Below, piece by piece: positions 10,030-21,811 of a stretch of DNA of 64,000 nt (position 1 is the stretch's first letter; each line of letters opens with the position of its first letter). The position numbers and the translations under genes were made by a program. The notes beneath the pieces were generated by a model that saw only the letters and a program-made list of their open reading frames with translations, was not told where the DNA came from and ran no database searches. The stretch lies in the NCBI GenBank assembly GCA_947034895.1, contig OX344763.1:35525025-35589024 (forward strand). Direction: 5' to 3'. Origin of the DNA: Rhytidiadelphus loreus. Lineage: Eukaryota; Streptophyta; Bryopsida; Hypnales; Hylocomiaceae.

Positions 10030-10770
10030 TTGAATCAATTTTTGTCGAAATAAATTTGTGACATTCATCTGCGCAAAGCACGAAGGCCACTGGTATAGAT
10101 TTATGCTTCAGAGTGTATGAGTACCTTAAAAGTGTTGAAGTTGTGGGAATTCCACCAGTTTAATGAAATTGAGGTAAACAATGTCTTATTGCAACTTTGA
10201 TTGTGCTTGCTGCGTTAACTGGTTACTTTATATGTTTTGCAAAATTGATGAGTTTTGATGAGGGGTCTCAATGACAACAATGAGGAACTAAGATATTTGC
10301 ATCTAGATTGATTTGCAACCTAAATTGTACAAATTGCATTCATTTCGAGTGACAATTGTAGTCTTTCCTTGCTAGCTCATTACAATGGAATATTTGGTTA
10401 GAAGAAACCCAATGCTTAAAGCCAAAATTTGACAATCAGCTGGTGAAATATTGCCAAAAAAACCCTGTTGCCTATATACATTCTGCACAACTTGTTGTAC
10501 CATCTATGAATGTACGCAACCCACTTGCCACACATTCAAACTTTGCCATTGTTCTATATTTTCAAAAATCCAGGTACCCGTAGTCAGATAGGTGCAGCTA
10601 GAGAATGCAATTACATAATAGTTGGATTTACGGAATTCAATACAATGATGGCGTTGGATTATGTTAACAACATGCATGTCATTAACATAATTGCAATGAA
10701 ATCCAATGCAAAAAAACATTTGCAACATGAGTTGAATAAGCAACACACTCATCTATCTTTTGTTCATATA
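10030..10770. other. Intergenic stretch with a 32-bp palindrome
   Basis: No gene is supported. The overlapping 82- and 87-codon frames on the two strands at 10504-10773 arise from an imperfect inverted repeat and show no motif. The palindrome at 10659-10690 is TTATGTTAA-CA-ACATGCATGT-CA-TTAACATAA, symmetric except for the two CA steps. Confidence 0.5.
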
Positions 10771-11285
10771 TAAGGTGGGTACACCCATTATGGCACAGTG
10801 CCTTAAAGCGCACCCTAGATTAAGCCCTTAAATGGTGTAGTTATCTATCGAAAATTGTCAGTGAGTGAATATAGTGGTTCATCGAAGAATCATTGGCCAT
10901 TTTGATAAGGTGAAGACACCCAGAAGTGTCCATGTACCTATTCCTGTACCTTAGACTGCTTCTTAATGTATCCCTAGACCTTAGTTAATGTGTCCTTCAA
11001 ATGCTTACCTTTGATTCACTGACAAATTTGAAGGACACATACTTAATTGTAATTTGCTAACTATTGATTTTTGCATATTTGGGTTTTGATATTTTCAATG
11101 GTCTAGGGAGTTGGTACTTTGAAAAATCATAGAAATTATATACCACGTCCGAAATATCTAATTATTTTTTAATATTCATGATTTTCACTTGCTAATACTA
11201 CAAAAATATCATTTTAAGGAAAATGTGTCTTCCAACTATGTTGAATTGCTTATACTGACGGTTTTGGGTGCTTCCATCCACCTTA
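10771..11285. mobile_element. TA-AGGTGG MITE candidate
   Basis: The left end is TA-AGGTGGGTACACCC and the right end reverse-complements to TA-AGGTGGATGGAAGCACCC. It contains a perfect 15-bp stem, ATGTGTCCTTCAAAT (10988-11002) with ATTTGAAGGACACAT (11026-11040). About 515 bp, non-coding. The termini match the AGGTAG/AGGTGG group but no second full copy was found here. Confidence 0.5.
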
Positions 11286-11409
11286 CTTCTGGTTCACTTT
11301 GGCACTCCAAAGTCCAAACCAAGCAGATGTGTCATGAAAAAGAATGGAGGAATTGATGGTTGGAAATCAAGAACTCATATTTGAAAATTAGTTCGAGCAT
11401 ATCTTGAAT

Positions 11410-11639
11410 TTAACCCTTGAATGCCGGACTGGTCACTGTAGAAATCATCTTGTTTTGTCATCGTGTAAATTGTTGGCTTAAAAAAACAAAAAAGTGTTCA
11501 TTGGAAGACAAACTACTGTAGATCATCTTTCCTTTCCACACAAATTTTGGAGGATGAATAGTTGCATTTTTGTCCTACACGGAGAGATTCTTTGTCATTC
11601 ATCGGCCGAAAAACGTCCTCCGCGACGTTTATGGGTTAA
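11410..11639. mobile_element. Short TTAA-type (piggyBac-like) MITE
   Basis: Starts TTAA-CCCTTGAATGCCGG and ends CGACGTTTATGGG-TTAA. It is related to the sequence split around 29300-30450, sharing TTGGCTTAAAAAA, CATTGGAAG and TTTTGTCCTAC. About 230 bp, non-coding. Confidence 0.7.
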
Positions 11640-11894
11640 AACACTCAATTGATTGCTGATGGGACTGTGGTTTGGTGATGGGTGGTTCTACCTTAGCTGT
11701 TGGTTCTGCTGGTGATGTTGAGCCTTCATTCAGTTGGTTTCTGATCAATCGATCAACTAGAAGTTGGGATCGGAGCGAAAGCAAGCAAGATGAGATCGAT
11801 GGAGTACGAAGGAGTGACAGCTAGTGAGTATTTGATGCATGGTTGCACTGCAATGCCATCATTTTATGCTAGAATTGTTGAAGGTAGAATCTGA

Positions 11895-13293
11895 TTAATC
11901 CCTAAATGTCAGAGACTATATTTTCACCAAAAATGCTCCGAAACTGCTCTTGTATTTACAAGCACCAAATTTTAGATGATATTTCTTTTTTGGACACATG
12001 TAATCATAGGATCTTGAAGTAAAATAGTTAGAGAAGATGTGGAAAAAATTTCATAATTTTCCACCGTGTAGATTGCAAGGTATAAACGTTTGAAGTGACA
12101 AAAATCCTTTTTGGGGCCATGTGAAAACACAGGTAGCTACACTTCACAAGGTCACATTTGTATGAAAAAATGTCCAAAATGGTGGTTACCGTCTTTGGAT
12201 TCATTCCTCAAGTCAAGTTGGCTACATGCTTGAAAATTTTTAGATCATTTGGAATTGCACAACACATAGGAAAAAAATAGTAAGTAGAAAGAAGTACAAA
12301 GTGATTCAAAACACTAAATTGTTAAGAATTAAATTATAAAATTGAAAAATTCCAATCCCAACCGTGGTAATGTAGTATTCCCTCTGTCCCATAATGATCT
12401 TCTTGTTGGCTCTAATTTTTTGTCCCAAAATGATCTTCCTATTGCATTTGTGATGTTGCAAATTGGTCAGATTCAATTTTCGATTGCTCTCTAGGATCAA
12501 CAAAACAATTTTGAGGAATAGCTCCCCCTCCATCCATTCAACCATCAATCAAAAGATACATGAAATGATTCAAGAGGTCAATCAACATTGTTCAATTTTA
12601 TTTTTTGCATCTCTTTGAGTATTGTCTAATTGAAGAAGAAGAAACTTTTGGAGTCAATATTGAGGTCCATACATGGGCTTTGGCTTATTCTAAATGCCCA
12701 TAAAATTATAACCTCACACTCAACAACTAAATGCCCACTGGTGCTATTTAAAAATGCCCAAAAAATTCTACTTTTCAATAATTTAAAATTGCACTTTGAA
12801 AAAGGCTTCTAAAGTCAATGTTTGCAGGACACTAAGAGTATACTAAACTCTACCTACTATGCGAAATGGGTCTTAAAAAAGTTATTTTTAGCCTTAATCT
12901 GGAACATTTTGTCAAACAGGAAGATCATTTTGGAACAGAGGGAGTAATAAACAATACACACCTAATGTTTTTATTTTTTTCCAAAAATATTTAAAATTGA
13001 GTTAAATAAAGGACTTCAAAGTTTATTTTAGAGTAGAGATTCCATAACTACCCACAAACTAACCCAAACTATAATTCCTCATAACTTTCATCTCATTAAT
13101 CAAAATGGAATGATTCAAAGCTTACCACATATATATAAATTTAGAGAATCAATTTCAATTTTTTATTTATTTATAAAAGTGATTTTCAAAGAAGTGTTTT
13201 TTTTCTGCTTGGGGTGCCTGCCAAACACTGAAAATTACATATCATGCAATAACTTTTGAACCCCCAAATGGTGTTTGGACGTTTAGGGGTTAA
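11895..13293 (-). mobile_element. Long TTAA-type (piggyBac-like) element, copy 2, interrupted
   Basis: Runs from TTAA-TCCCTAAATGTC to GGACGTTTAGGGG-TTAA, opposite in orientation to copy 1 at 9079. It is interrupted by the Stowaway-type element at 12378-12944; without it the length would be about 830 bp. Copies 1 and 2 form an inverted repeat with 1.9 kb between them, a possible source of hairpin RNA. Confidence 0.8.
12378..12944. mobile_element. Stowaway-type MITE in a TTAA element
   Basis: Left TA-TTCCCTCTGTCCCATAATG and right GATCATTTTGGAACAGAG followed by GGAG-TA form the Stowaway signature (CTCCCTCTGTCCC with a TA duplication). The interrupted host sequence can be read across the site by comparison with copies at 9079 and 38387. 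It is 567 bp, longer than a typical Stowaway, and non-coding. Confidence 0.8.
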
Positions 13294-15360
13294 CTTGAAA
13301 TTTTTATAGGAGATGGCTAACTTGATTGTAATTGTATCCCCCTTTTTTCTTTTAAAGATTTAAGAAAATCATTTAATATTTAAAAGTCAATTTTGCTAAT
13401 TTGTCACACTTTGAGGTTTAGTTTTTTTTTCAATATTAGAGAGTACCCAAAATTAACGATCTAAAGTTGAAATTTTGTATTCTATTTTTGTAGTAGGAAG
13501 ACATATGCGCATCAGATGGAATCTAAAAATATATTATTTTATAGCCTCCATATTCGTACAAATAGGGCTCCCTTGCATGAGCACTTTGGGACATTGAAGA
13601 TGGTTTCAACTTCATTTGTTTGATGAAATGTAATCACCATCAAGTCTTCTCAAATTTTCAATCTTTAGTTGTATTTTGTTCATGATTTTCTATTTATTAT
13701 TAATTTATACCTTGTTGTATCTATTTTCTATGACAAATTGTTTTTTTTCAAATAGTATTGTTTCAATACTTGCAAGTATTCATAGTACTCGCAATGGTAC
13801 TTTTAGTCATCAATTTTTTAGATCAACAATTGAAATTATTTTGTTTCATAGTACTCCTAGTATCCATAGTATTGAGCTCATAAATTGTAGTTTTGGCGAA
13901 GCGCTACCAAAATGGTTGGTCTTTCATGCAATCACTTTCATAAATAGAAGATAAAAGAAGGCTCTCATAGGCTCTAATTATTTATAGATTGTGTACATCT
14001 TGTCTAGTCAATATCTAGGAAAAAGTGACCCTCAATTTAGATGTTGCAATTTAGGCAGGGTTGGTTGTGGGTGTACATAGATTACTCTCTATGAATCCTT
14101 TAGATTGGTCTATCCTTATTTTTTGCATGTTCCATACTAATTTACATAATTTTTTTCAATGATAAATAAAGATTTTCTGATTTTTCATTATAAATATGAA
14201 TTGCAAGTTTTAAGTTAATTATGTACTTTTATGTCAATAAAGGTAGTATGCACATGGTTCACAATTGTGGATAAAATTTCTTCTTACAAATTTCTAAATC
14301 ATATGTAGTTACTAAAGTATTTTAATAGTTGGTATCAACAATATATTCCAAGTCCATTGCTCCAAACTCAAATTTCTTCAAATATACTACTTCAAAACAA
14401 GTAGTATGACCTATGTTGGATACAAGTCCAAAAATAGTTGAAGAAGCTCTCATGCAAAAAAAACATGCACAGTGAGAACACAATTGGATTAAAATTGATG
14501 GTTTTTAAAAGTAAATAAAAGCAAACAAGACCAAAGTTTGCAACATAGTAACTAGAGTTTCAGTTTGCGTTCAGTTTGAATTGAACTTTGGATGTGAAAG
14601 TAAATAAGACTAGAAGGAGTTTCAACCTAGTATTGGCGAACTTGAGTACATGCACACCAAAAGAAAACAAGAACTATAAACTATAAACTAAGAGGATGGA
14701 ATCTTTTCTTCATGGATAAAAATGAAATGAAAGTAAATTTTATTCAATTATGAAGAACAAACATCTTAAACAAGCATATTCAATAGTCCACTCGTGTTTA
14801 TAAGGAATGGCAGGTGGAACTATTGAACTACTCCTACTAGGTGGGTCACTTTATTCCTTTCACGATCTTTTGCCCAAAATTTATTTATTCTTGAGAAACA
14901 AGTACAATTCCTACTATATATTTTTGAATCCCACTTGGAAGGGACCATTCATTTCCACTGAAATTTCTTTTAAGTAGTTTTTATTTTCATTTTTTATGAA
15001 TTTTTATCACTTTCTACCGTAGTGATAAGTACAAAGAGTGAAAATTACATTTAATTTTACATTGTTTTTTTGTGGCTAGCCGCCCTCGGTTGACCCCCAC
15101 CTTTCCAAGGAAACCCCCCTGAACCCCCTTTTTATTTTATTTTATTTTTTCTCAAACGAGGAATACCTACCAAAACAGTTTTTTTTCTTAAAAAGTCCCA
15201 AAGTAGAGACACGACCATTCCCAGAACCTTCCTTTCCAACACACTCATCAGCACTTTCAGAATGGCATTTTGACTTTATCCTTTAGCCCAAAAGACTCCC
15301 TTTCCCCAATTAGTAACTCACTAACTTACTTTACACCGTCCAAAGCGTCATCGTACGCTC
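13294..15360. other. Unassigned AT-rich intergenic region
   Basis: About 2 kb with no supported gene. The 92-codon frame at 13676-13954 is low-complexity and hydrophobic with no motif. A weak (TTTTA)n patch lies near 15130. I see no clean transposon termini. Confidence 0.4.
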
Positions 15361-15920
15361 TCTAATATCACATTCCAAATGCTGGCAAATGATTGGCCAG
15401 CTTTCACATGGGATACAGTAGGCTCTTTTGGGGTCCCGAGCCGGTGACATTATAGAGCGCTACGTGTTACGGACATACTAGTCGATCTCATGTATACTAA
15501 CTGCTTCCCCTGTCTCCGGGGTTTGCCATTTGGAGAGTGTTTTCGCGCTTGCGTTTTGTAGCTGCGCAGTTTTTCAATCTCTGCTTGCTCTTTGTATTTC
15601 AGAAGCAACAGGAAGCAGTTTCTACGGATTGGGAATCTCTTTTTGGTTTAATTTCTTGGTTTTTTTTCTTGCTGGAGAATTGCTCTTGTTTGTGTAAAAT
15701 ATGGAGAAGTACCGTAGCTAGCTGGGATTGGATTTCTAATTTTTTCGTGGTGATGGTGACCGCTTTCGGGGAGAGCTTCTCTGATTGCGGGAAGCGTTTC
15801 GATGTTTTCCATGACGTGGAGATTTCAGTTTAGGTTTTGAATGAAAATTTGGAGTATTTTCGAGTTTGGGAGGGGAAGCGATGAAGAGTGATTAAGCAGG
15901 TTGTGTTTTGGGCAGCGGTG

Positions 15921-16017
<97 letters not shown>

Positions 16018-16095
16018 CAGGATGAGGAGATTGAGATTTAGGTTACGGTTGTGAGGGGGGCTTGCCGCGGCTTTTTGCTGGAAGTGGCAGAGGGG
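15361..16095 (+). promoter_or_regulatory. Promoter and 5' leader of the ANTH gene
   Basis: A region of higher GC than the DNA to its left, ending at the start codon at 16096. It contains a long (AG)n tract at 15925-16014. A 98-codon frame at 15537-15833 lies in the probable leader and has no recognisable domain; it may be an upstream frame or chance. The transcription start cannot be placed from sequence alone. Confidence 0.45.
15925..16014. repeat. (AG)45 microsatellite in the ANTH gene leader
   Basis: 90 bp of uninterrupted AG dinucleotides, ending 81 bp before the inferred start codon. GA/CT tracts in plant leaders are often bound by GAGA-binding (BBR/BPC) proteins; whether this one is regulatory is unknown. 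Its length makes it a likely polymorphic marker. Confidence 0.95.
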
Positions 16096-18102
16096 ATGGC
16101 AGGATGGTTGAGAGGACGGACCAAGCTAGCGGCCATACTGGGATTATTGAAGGACCAGACAGCTGCTGGTGTTGCGAGAGCGAGTGGTCCGTTCGCGAAC
16201 TTGCGAGTGGCGATAGTGATGGCCACGAGCCATGAAGAAAGCTTGCCGGAGGAGAAGTACGTGGAAGAAATTATGGCAGCGGGAACGGGGCCTCGGGTTC
16301 AAGTTTCGTTCTGCACGCAGCTGCTCGTGAAGCGACTGGCCAAGACGCAGAGCTGGTGTGTTGCCATTAAGTGTCTCGTTATATTGCACAGGTGTATCTT
16401 AGACGGTAGTTTTCTCTTCCAAGACCTGCTGGCACATGTTTCTATGAAGGAAGGAAAGGATTATCTCTTTTTCGGGAATTTTAGGGATGACGCCGATTGG
16501 GAGTACTGTCTGTGGGTGAAGAATTATGCAAGATACTTGGACGAAAGGCTTTGCTGCTCTCGTGCAGTGAAGTCGCACTTTGATGATAAGTGGGTAGCGG
16601 AAAGCTCCCAGCATAGGTTGGAGTATATGATGTCCGAGGAGGTTTTATTCCAATTAGAAGCGTTGCAGAATTTACTACAGGAGCTTTGTCTGTGTCAGCC
16701 GGACTCGGAAGCAGGGGAGCATCCCATGATTCAGGGTGCGCTTGTGCTGGTGGTGACGGACAGCTTCAAGGTCTATGACGAGATTAGGTATCGGTTTAAT
16801 GAAATGCTATCGAGAAATAATTTGCAGCTTTCTGAGAGCCTTAGTCTACTTCATTGTTGTAAGAGAGCTGGTGTCGAGATGCAAAGCTTGGACAGGTTTT
16901 ACGAGTATTGCAAGGAGTTGAGATTGTTTTCTGATTTACCCTTTCCGGAAAATGACTTGGTTTCCGAGCTTGATATACGGAGATTGACGGACACGATCCA
17001 GAGCATACCGGTAAAGCCAAGCGCTCCTTTGTACACTAAAAGGTCAGCTTCGGTTGGAAGACTCATTTTTGGTGGAGGCAATTCTCTCTCGGACAGAGCT
17101 CGTGAGCCATCTAAGAATGGTACGTTCTATTATTCCACACAATGCTCAACCCTAACGATGAATTCCATTTTGTTGTTTAAGTTATCATACTATCCTCAAC
17201 AAGTGACCGAAGCAAGTTTTGATAAAATTACACTTCGTAGTGATTTTGAATATCAAACATAGGGAGATAATCATGCAATGCTGAGATTGCAATCAATCAT
17301 GCGGAGACCTCCCCAGTCTTTTCTTTGAAATTGTTGAAAAGCTGTAAATTAATAATTCTGAATAGTTAATGAAGCACTTGCAGGTAGGTACAAGGAGGCG
17401 ATGATGACAAGGTCTCCTCATGAATTGCTGTCTTGAAACTAATCTATTTTTACTGAAAACCATGTTGAATATAAGATGCGTAACAAAATAACTTTCTTAG
17501 TTAGAAAACTACACCGATTTATCCTATTAGTCCGTGTGATACTAATTTACCAAAGTCAAACTATTTATGATATATTTACATTTGTGTAAGCTGCATATTT
17601 CTATATTGCACTAATTTTCAAAAAATGAAAAAGTTTTAGTGACGCTAATTTTGCAGGTGACTAGTTTTGCGCCCTTTCCAATAGGAGAAATTCAGTGTGC
17701 CACTCATTTTAAAATTGCCATTATTATTTTTTTTAAGAGTTGAGGCGGTTGTTCTGTCTGGTTGAATTTGCTATTATCGCTGCGCAGAACATTTTGTCTG
17801 TTTGTTTTACTAAAAGCTGCAGTCGTTGCTTCGGTGAAGCAGATCTGGCTCCTGATAATGAACAGGGACCGCTGCAAAGATCTTCAAGTCAGCGTATGAA
17901 CCAGCCTCGACAATCACAAGGTATCAATGGAGCACAGCATCGGCATTCTTATTCCGCTGCAGATGAGCCACGAAACAATGCGCTTCAGAGTTACGACCTG
18001 ATTGATCTCTCATTAGATTCAGAACATTCATCTGCAAGCACGGGTAATGCGGTAGTTTCTGCACCTCCTCGTATCGCCATGCGAGACCTCATCACGTTCT
18101 GA
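16096..18102 (+). CDS. ANTH-domain clathrin assembly protein (AP180/CALM-like)
   Basis: Two exons, 16096-17119 and 17843-18102, joined through donor AATG|GTACGT and acceptor GAAGCAG|AT to give 427 residues in frame. The N-terminal ANTH domain spans about residues 33-310, with the family phrases RVAIVMATSHEESLPEEKYV (37-56) and WCVAIKCLVILHRCILDG (87-104). Proteins of this type bind phosphoinositides and recruit clathrin and cargo during endocytosis or cell-plate traffic. The usual lipid-binding consensus (K/G)ATxH...PPKxKH is degenerate: Met replaces Lys before ATSH, LPEEK replaces PPKEK, and Tyr replaces the last His. The second exon encodes a short, polar, Ser/Gln-rich tail with IDLSLD near the end that might serve as a clathrin contact. 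Length is close to the small plant ANTH subgroup (roughly 350-450 residues). The downstream start at MAGWLRG was preferred over an in-frame ATG 45 bases earlier. Confidence 0.85.
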
Positions 18103-18892
18103 CCTAGTGTCTGATTAAATTAATTATTGAGAACTCGATTTTATAGGTCAGCAAAAGCACCCCATGAGGTCCAAGTCGGTATCTCGTTTTACATGTTTGG
18201 ATTTGGGAAGTGCTGAGTCTTTGTTATACATGTGGGGCCGTAGTCGTTTGAAAGAGCTTGGGTTAGGACACATGCTTCACGAAGACCTTTTTCCTGAAAT
18301 GCTAAGCAACTCTCTAGTTATGTTAGCTCTCCGGCCCTGCGAACTACAGTAGATTACAGTTTCTCTAGTGTCCCTACTTGGAGACAGATTGCCTTGGAGA
18401 CCAAAACACTTTCAGTAAGCGTTTTGTATTCACACACATCTTGTAGCCACTGTCAAATTGGACATCTCAACCCTTGTACTGTATATTGCAGTTGTACAAA
18501 ACAACATTATTTCGTTTTTTGAAATTCTTTTTCCTGATGAACATGCTCTTTGTCTTTTTCATGACCTTCCAACTTCTAATAAGTCAGGGATGGCTGGTTT
18601 TGTTGACGTGCCCTAAATTAGTTACTGTAATTTTGGAGGGTCATATACTGCATTTTTCATCATGCAAATCTGAAATTCTCCACAAGTTCTGTACTGGTTG
18701 TGATTAGTGCGTATATTTTAAAAAATCATTCAAAATCTTCCAGCTTGCCGACTACAGGATTTATTGCATTGACTATGGGCACAATGTTGATTGGCAGTAT
18801 GAATTGGCAAAGATTTGCCAAAGATCGCCAAATTACTGAAACTTTTCACGATGTGCGTGATTAAGAAACTTAATGATAAAAGATGTCGTGAA
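18103..18892. other. 3' flank of the ANTH gene
   Basis: Probable 3' untranslated region followed by intergenic DNA. Short frames at 18164-18352 and 18474-18707 carry no motif and are not called as genes. Confidence 0.4.
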
Positions 18893-19034
18893 TCTTGTGA
18901 CTCGTGTTGGACTAAGTAGAGGAGTTAAAGTCTGTTGGGCAAGGTTGGGAAAAAACTTTTTCTTCTTGTGACTCGTGTTGGACTAAGTAGAGGAGTTAAA
19001 GTCTGTTGGGCAAGGTTGGGAAAAAACTTTTTCT
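18893..19034. repeat. Perfect tandem duplication of 71 bp
   Basis: The segment starting TCTTGTGACTCGTGTTGG at 18893 is repeated at 18964 without a visible difference. Two copies, recent. Confidence 0.9.
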
Positions 19035-20217
19035 TCTAACTTCAAATGTTATAATCTTTCAATTTGTATGTCAGTCAATGTTTCCAAAAAAAATTCCACA
19101 CATTCTTATAGTAGTTTGGTACAAATTTGTATAGTTAAAAAAAACATTTAACCTTTTTTTTCATATTTTTTTCATTGTCGTATAAAATAGTAATTTTTTA
19201 CAATATCTATTGGAAATGTACCCCAAAAAGTAACTTTTTGAATTCAAAAAGTTACCCTTCAAAAATGACTTGAGTAGAAAATAAAACAGTTTTTTTTAAA
19301 CTCACTATAATTAAAACTTAATATTTTGAACTTAACCCCTCGAGGCCCAACAACTTTTTGACAATGGAAGTTTTCAATGAATTGTCTTGCTTTGATATAG
19401 ATGTGCTCCAAATTTTTAATTTTAACCATACAAAAGTAAAGACTATTTTTTCTAATATGTATAGAATTAGTAGTGGAAAATATTGATTGTTGAATTTTTA
19501 GATTTATATAGAAGGAATGGAAAGCCAAAATTTACTAAATTGGATCCTACAAAAAATTTAAAAATTTATATATGCATCACTTTTTTCAATTTCACAGTTG
19601 ATATTATTAACATATTGTTTGGAACATCTTCAAAAAAATTGGAAAATCTCTAGACCTAGTTTGTTTGTGTAGAGTAAAGACTAGAAATGTCCAAGGATTT
19701 TTTTTCCACCCCTACTATTCTTTTCATTGGAAAAACATTATGTTTACTTCCTTCTTCTATTAGACTAAATTTCCTAAATAATTTCTTTTTAAATTCTCAC
19801 ATTGACATTTTGAAAATCAAAAAGTGCAATAAGTATGTCAACTTATTACTTTAGATGATCCTAGCTTACAAAATATTGAGATTTGTTTCACCCTATTGAG
19901 AATTTGCCATTGAAAATTTGAAGAGGACACATTGTACCCTTTTGGTCCTTGACGGTTTAAAGGAAATAAATTCTTTTGTAAATCTCAAATATTAAATCTA
20001 CAATTAATTTTAGAAAGAAATTTCAATTTGGGGCTTCAAATTTATTTGAAAAATATTGGTTAGTGCAATAATTGATCAAACCATATGGATATGATCTATA
20101 GATCATATTTTACAAATCTTGTTTCATTTGTTTCAAAGTCACCATTAAACTATTCTTCTAAGTTGAATTTTATAATACATCTTCACAATGTTGGAAATTT
20201 GGAGTATCCCATGGTCT
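19035..20217. other. AT-rich region with a 26-bp perfect palindrome
   Basis: No gene is supported. The palindrome GTAACTTTTTGAATTCAAAA... at 19230-19255 is perfect with the EcoRI-like GAATTC at its centre. The surrounding phrases (CTTTCAATTTG, AAATTCCACA) suggest decayed sequence related to the TTAA elements, but no ends are visible. Confidence 0.45.
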
Positions 20218-21151
20218 TTAACCCCTAAAGGACCGGACTGTGTTTTTTGGCTGTATAGAAATTTTGGGCAGGTACCTACAAGCGGAGATTTTCATATTTG
20301 GGGATGAAATTTTAATAGAATGTGGGGGCGAGGAATATCTTTCATATGCACCAAATTTCATGACATTTGGAAATACAAGTCAAAAGTTATAGCCTAATAT
20401 GTTACTTTTTTCCCCAACTGGGCAGTTCGGGCAGATCAGAAAAAATCACTTTTTTCAGAAACAAAAATTTGGAACTGATTTTCTAGAGTTTTATATACAC
20501 GAAAAGCTTTGAATCATTCCATTTTGATCAATGAGTCAAAAGTTATGAGGATTTTTTGTTTGTGGGCAGTTTTGGATTTCTTACTCTAAAATAAACTTTG
20601 AAATCCTTTATCTTACCTAATTTTCAATATTTTTGGACAAAAATAAAATCGTAGGATGTAGATACATTATTACAACATTTCGACCATTGGGATTGGAAAT
20701 TTTCAATTCCATATTTAAATTGTAAATAATTTAGTATTTTTAATCATTCTCTACTACTACCTACTTACTATTTTTTTCCTATATGTTATACTATTCCAAA
20801 TGATCTGAAAATTTTCAAGCATGTGGACAACTTGTCTAGGAAAACAAATCCAAAGAAGCACCACCATTTAGGTCATTTTTTCATAGAAATGTGAGCTTGT
20901 GAAGTGCAGCTGCCTTGCTTTTCGCAGGGTCAAAAAAATGATTTTAGTTTATTTGAATGCTTATATCTTGCAATCCACCTGGTGGAAATGTCTGAAATTT
21001 TTACCACATGTTTTTGATACTATATAATACAAGATCCTATGGTTAGATATGTCAAAAAAAGTTTTTTTTTAATTTTTTTGGTACTTGTACTAGAAATGGC
21101 AGTTTTGGAGCGTTTTTGGTGAAAGTATAGTGACGGTCCTTTAAGGGTTAA
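20218..21151 (+). mobile_element. Long TTAA-type (piggyBac-like) element, copy 3
   Basis: TTAA-CCCCTAAAGGACC at the left and GGTCCTTTAAGGG-TTAA at the right, the clearest terminal inverted repeats of the family, flanked on both sides by intact TTAA. It is 934 bp, collinear with 9079 and 29307, and without coding potential. Confidence 0.85.
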
Positions 21152-21577
21152 GGGATTAAAGATCTAAGAAACCCAATTTGGATTGCAACATGATTTTTTG
21201 TGTATTTGACATACAAGGTGAATAAATTGTCAGATACAACAATCACAAAATTCTAGAATCATACTGATTCATTTTTAATGACTAATGGTACATCTAATTT
21301 AGATCATTATTGCACCTCCTACTTGTCTAAGAAGTTGCAAAGTGCCAATGTATTCTACTTGTAAATGCCATATTTGAACATGACAATCTTTAGATTACAA
21401 AGGCTTTGTGAACTGGGAATATATATATGTGATAAAAAAGACCATAATAACATCTTCAATAGATCACATCAAAGATTAAGATCTTAGAAAGTTGTTTGAA
21501 CTTTCATTTGTCCTCCTATAGACAATGGGCCTTTAAGATTTAAGTTTGTTTCAAAGTGACAGCCTTTGCATTTGAGG
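21152..21577. other. Unassigned intergenic region
   Basis: No gene or clean repeat boundary seen. Confidence 0.35.
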
Positions 21578-21811
21578 GGTGCTATAATGTGAGTCTAGGA
21601 ATATGAGCACATGAACCTAGAAGACCATACATCTACGTTATAGGTGTTTATATTATAGAAACCTTCCATGATTATAGTATAACTATGATATAAATACCTA
21701 TATTATAGGTGTTCATATTATAGGCACCTTCAATGATTGTTGTATATCTACTTATATATATATATGCTCAAAGCTCACATGCTCACATTTTCATGCTCAC
21801 ATACTAGCACC
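21578..21811. mobile_element. Inverted-repeat element with a TTATAGG tandem core
   Basis: The left end GGTGCTATAATGTGAG and the right end (reverse complement GGTGCTAGTATGTGAG) form a terminal inverted repeat. The core repeats ATTATAGGTGTTCATATTAT and CACCTTCAATGATTG phrases about every 60 bp. A second member lies at 43434-43710. Confidence 0.65.

Noticed and set aside
15537..15833. 98-codon frame before the ANTH gene
   Set aside because: No domain, hydrophobic low-complexity sequence, and a position in the probable leader.
20218..21151. Interstitial telomere sequence from CCCTAAA at the element ends
   Set aside because: Only one unit per end, always next to TTAA and within a longer inverted repeat; it is a transposon terminus, not a telomere array.
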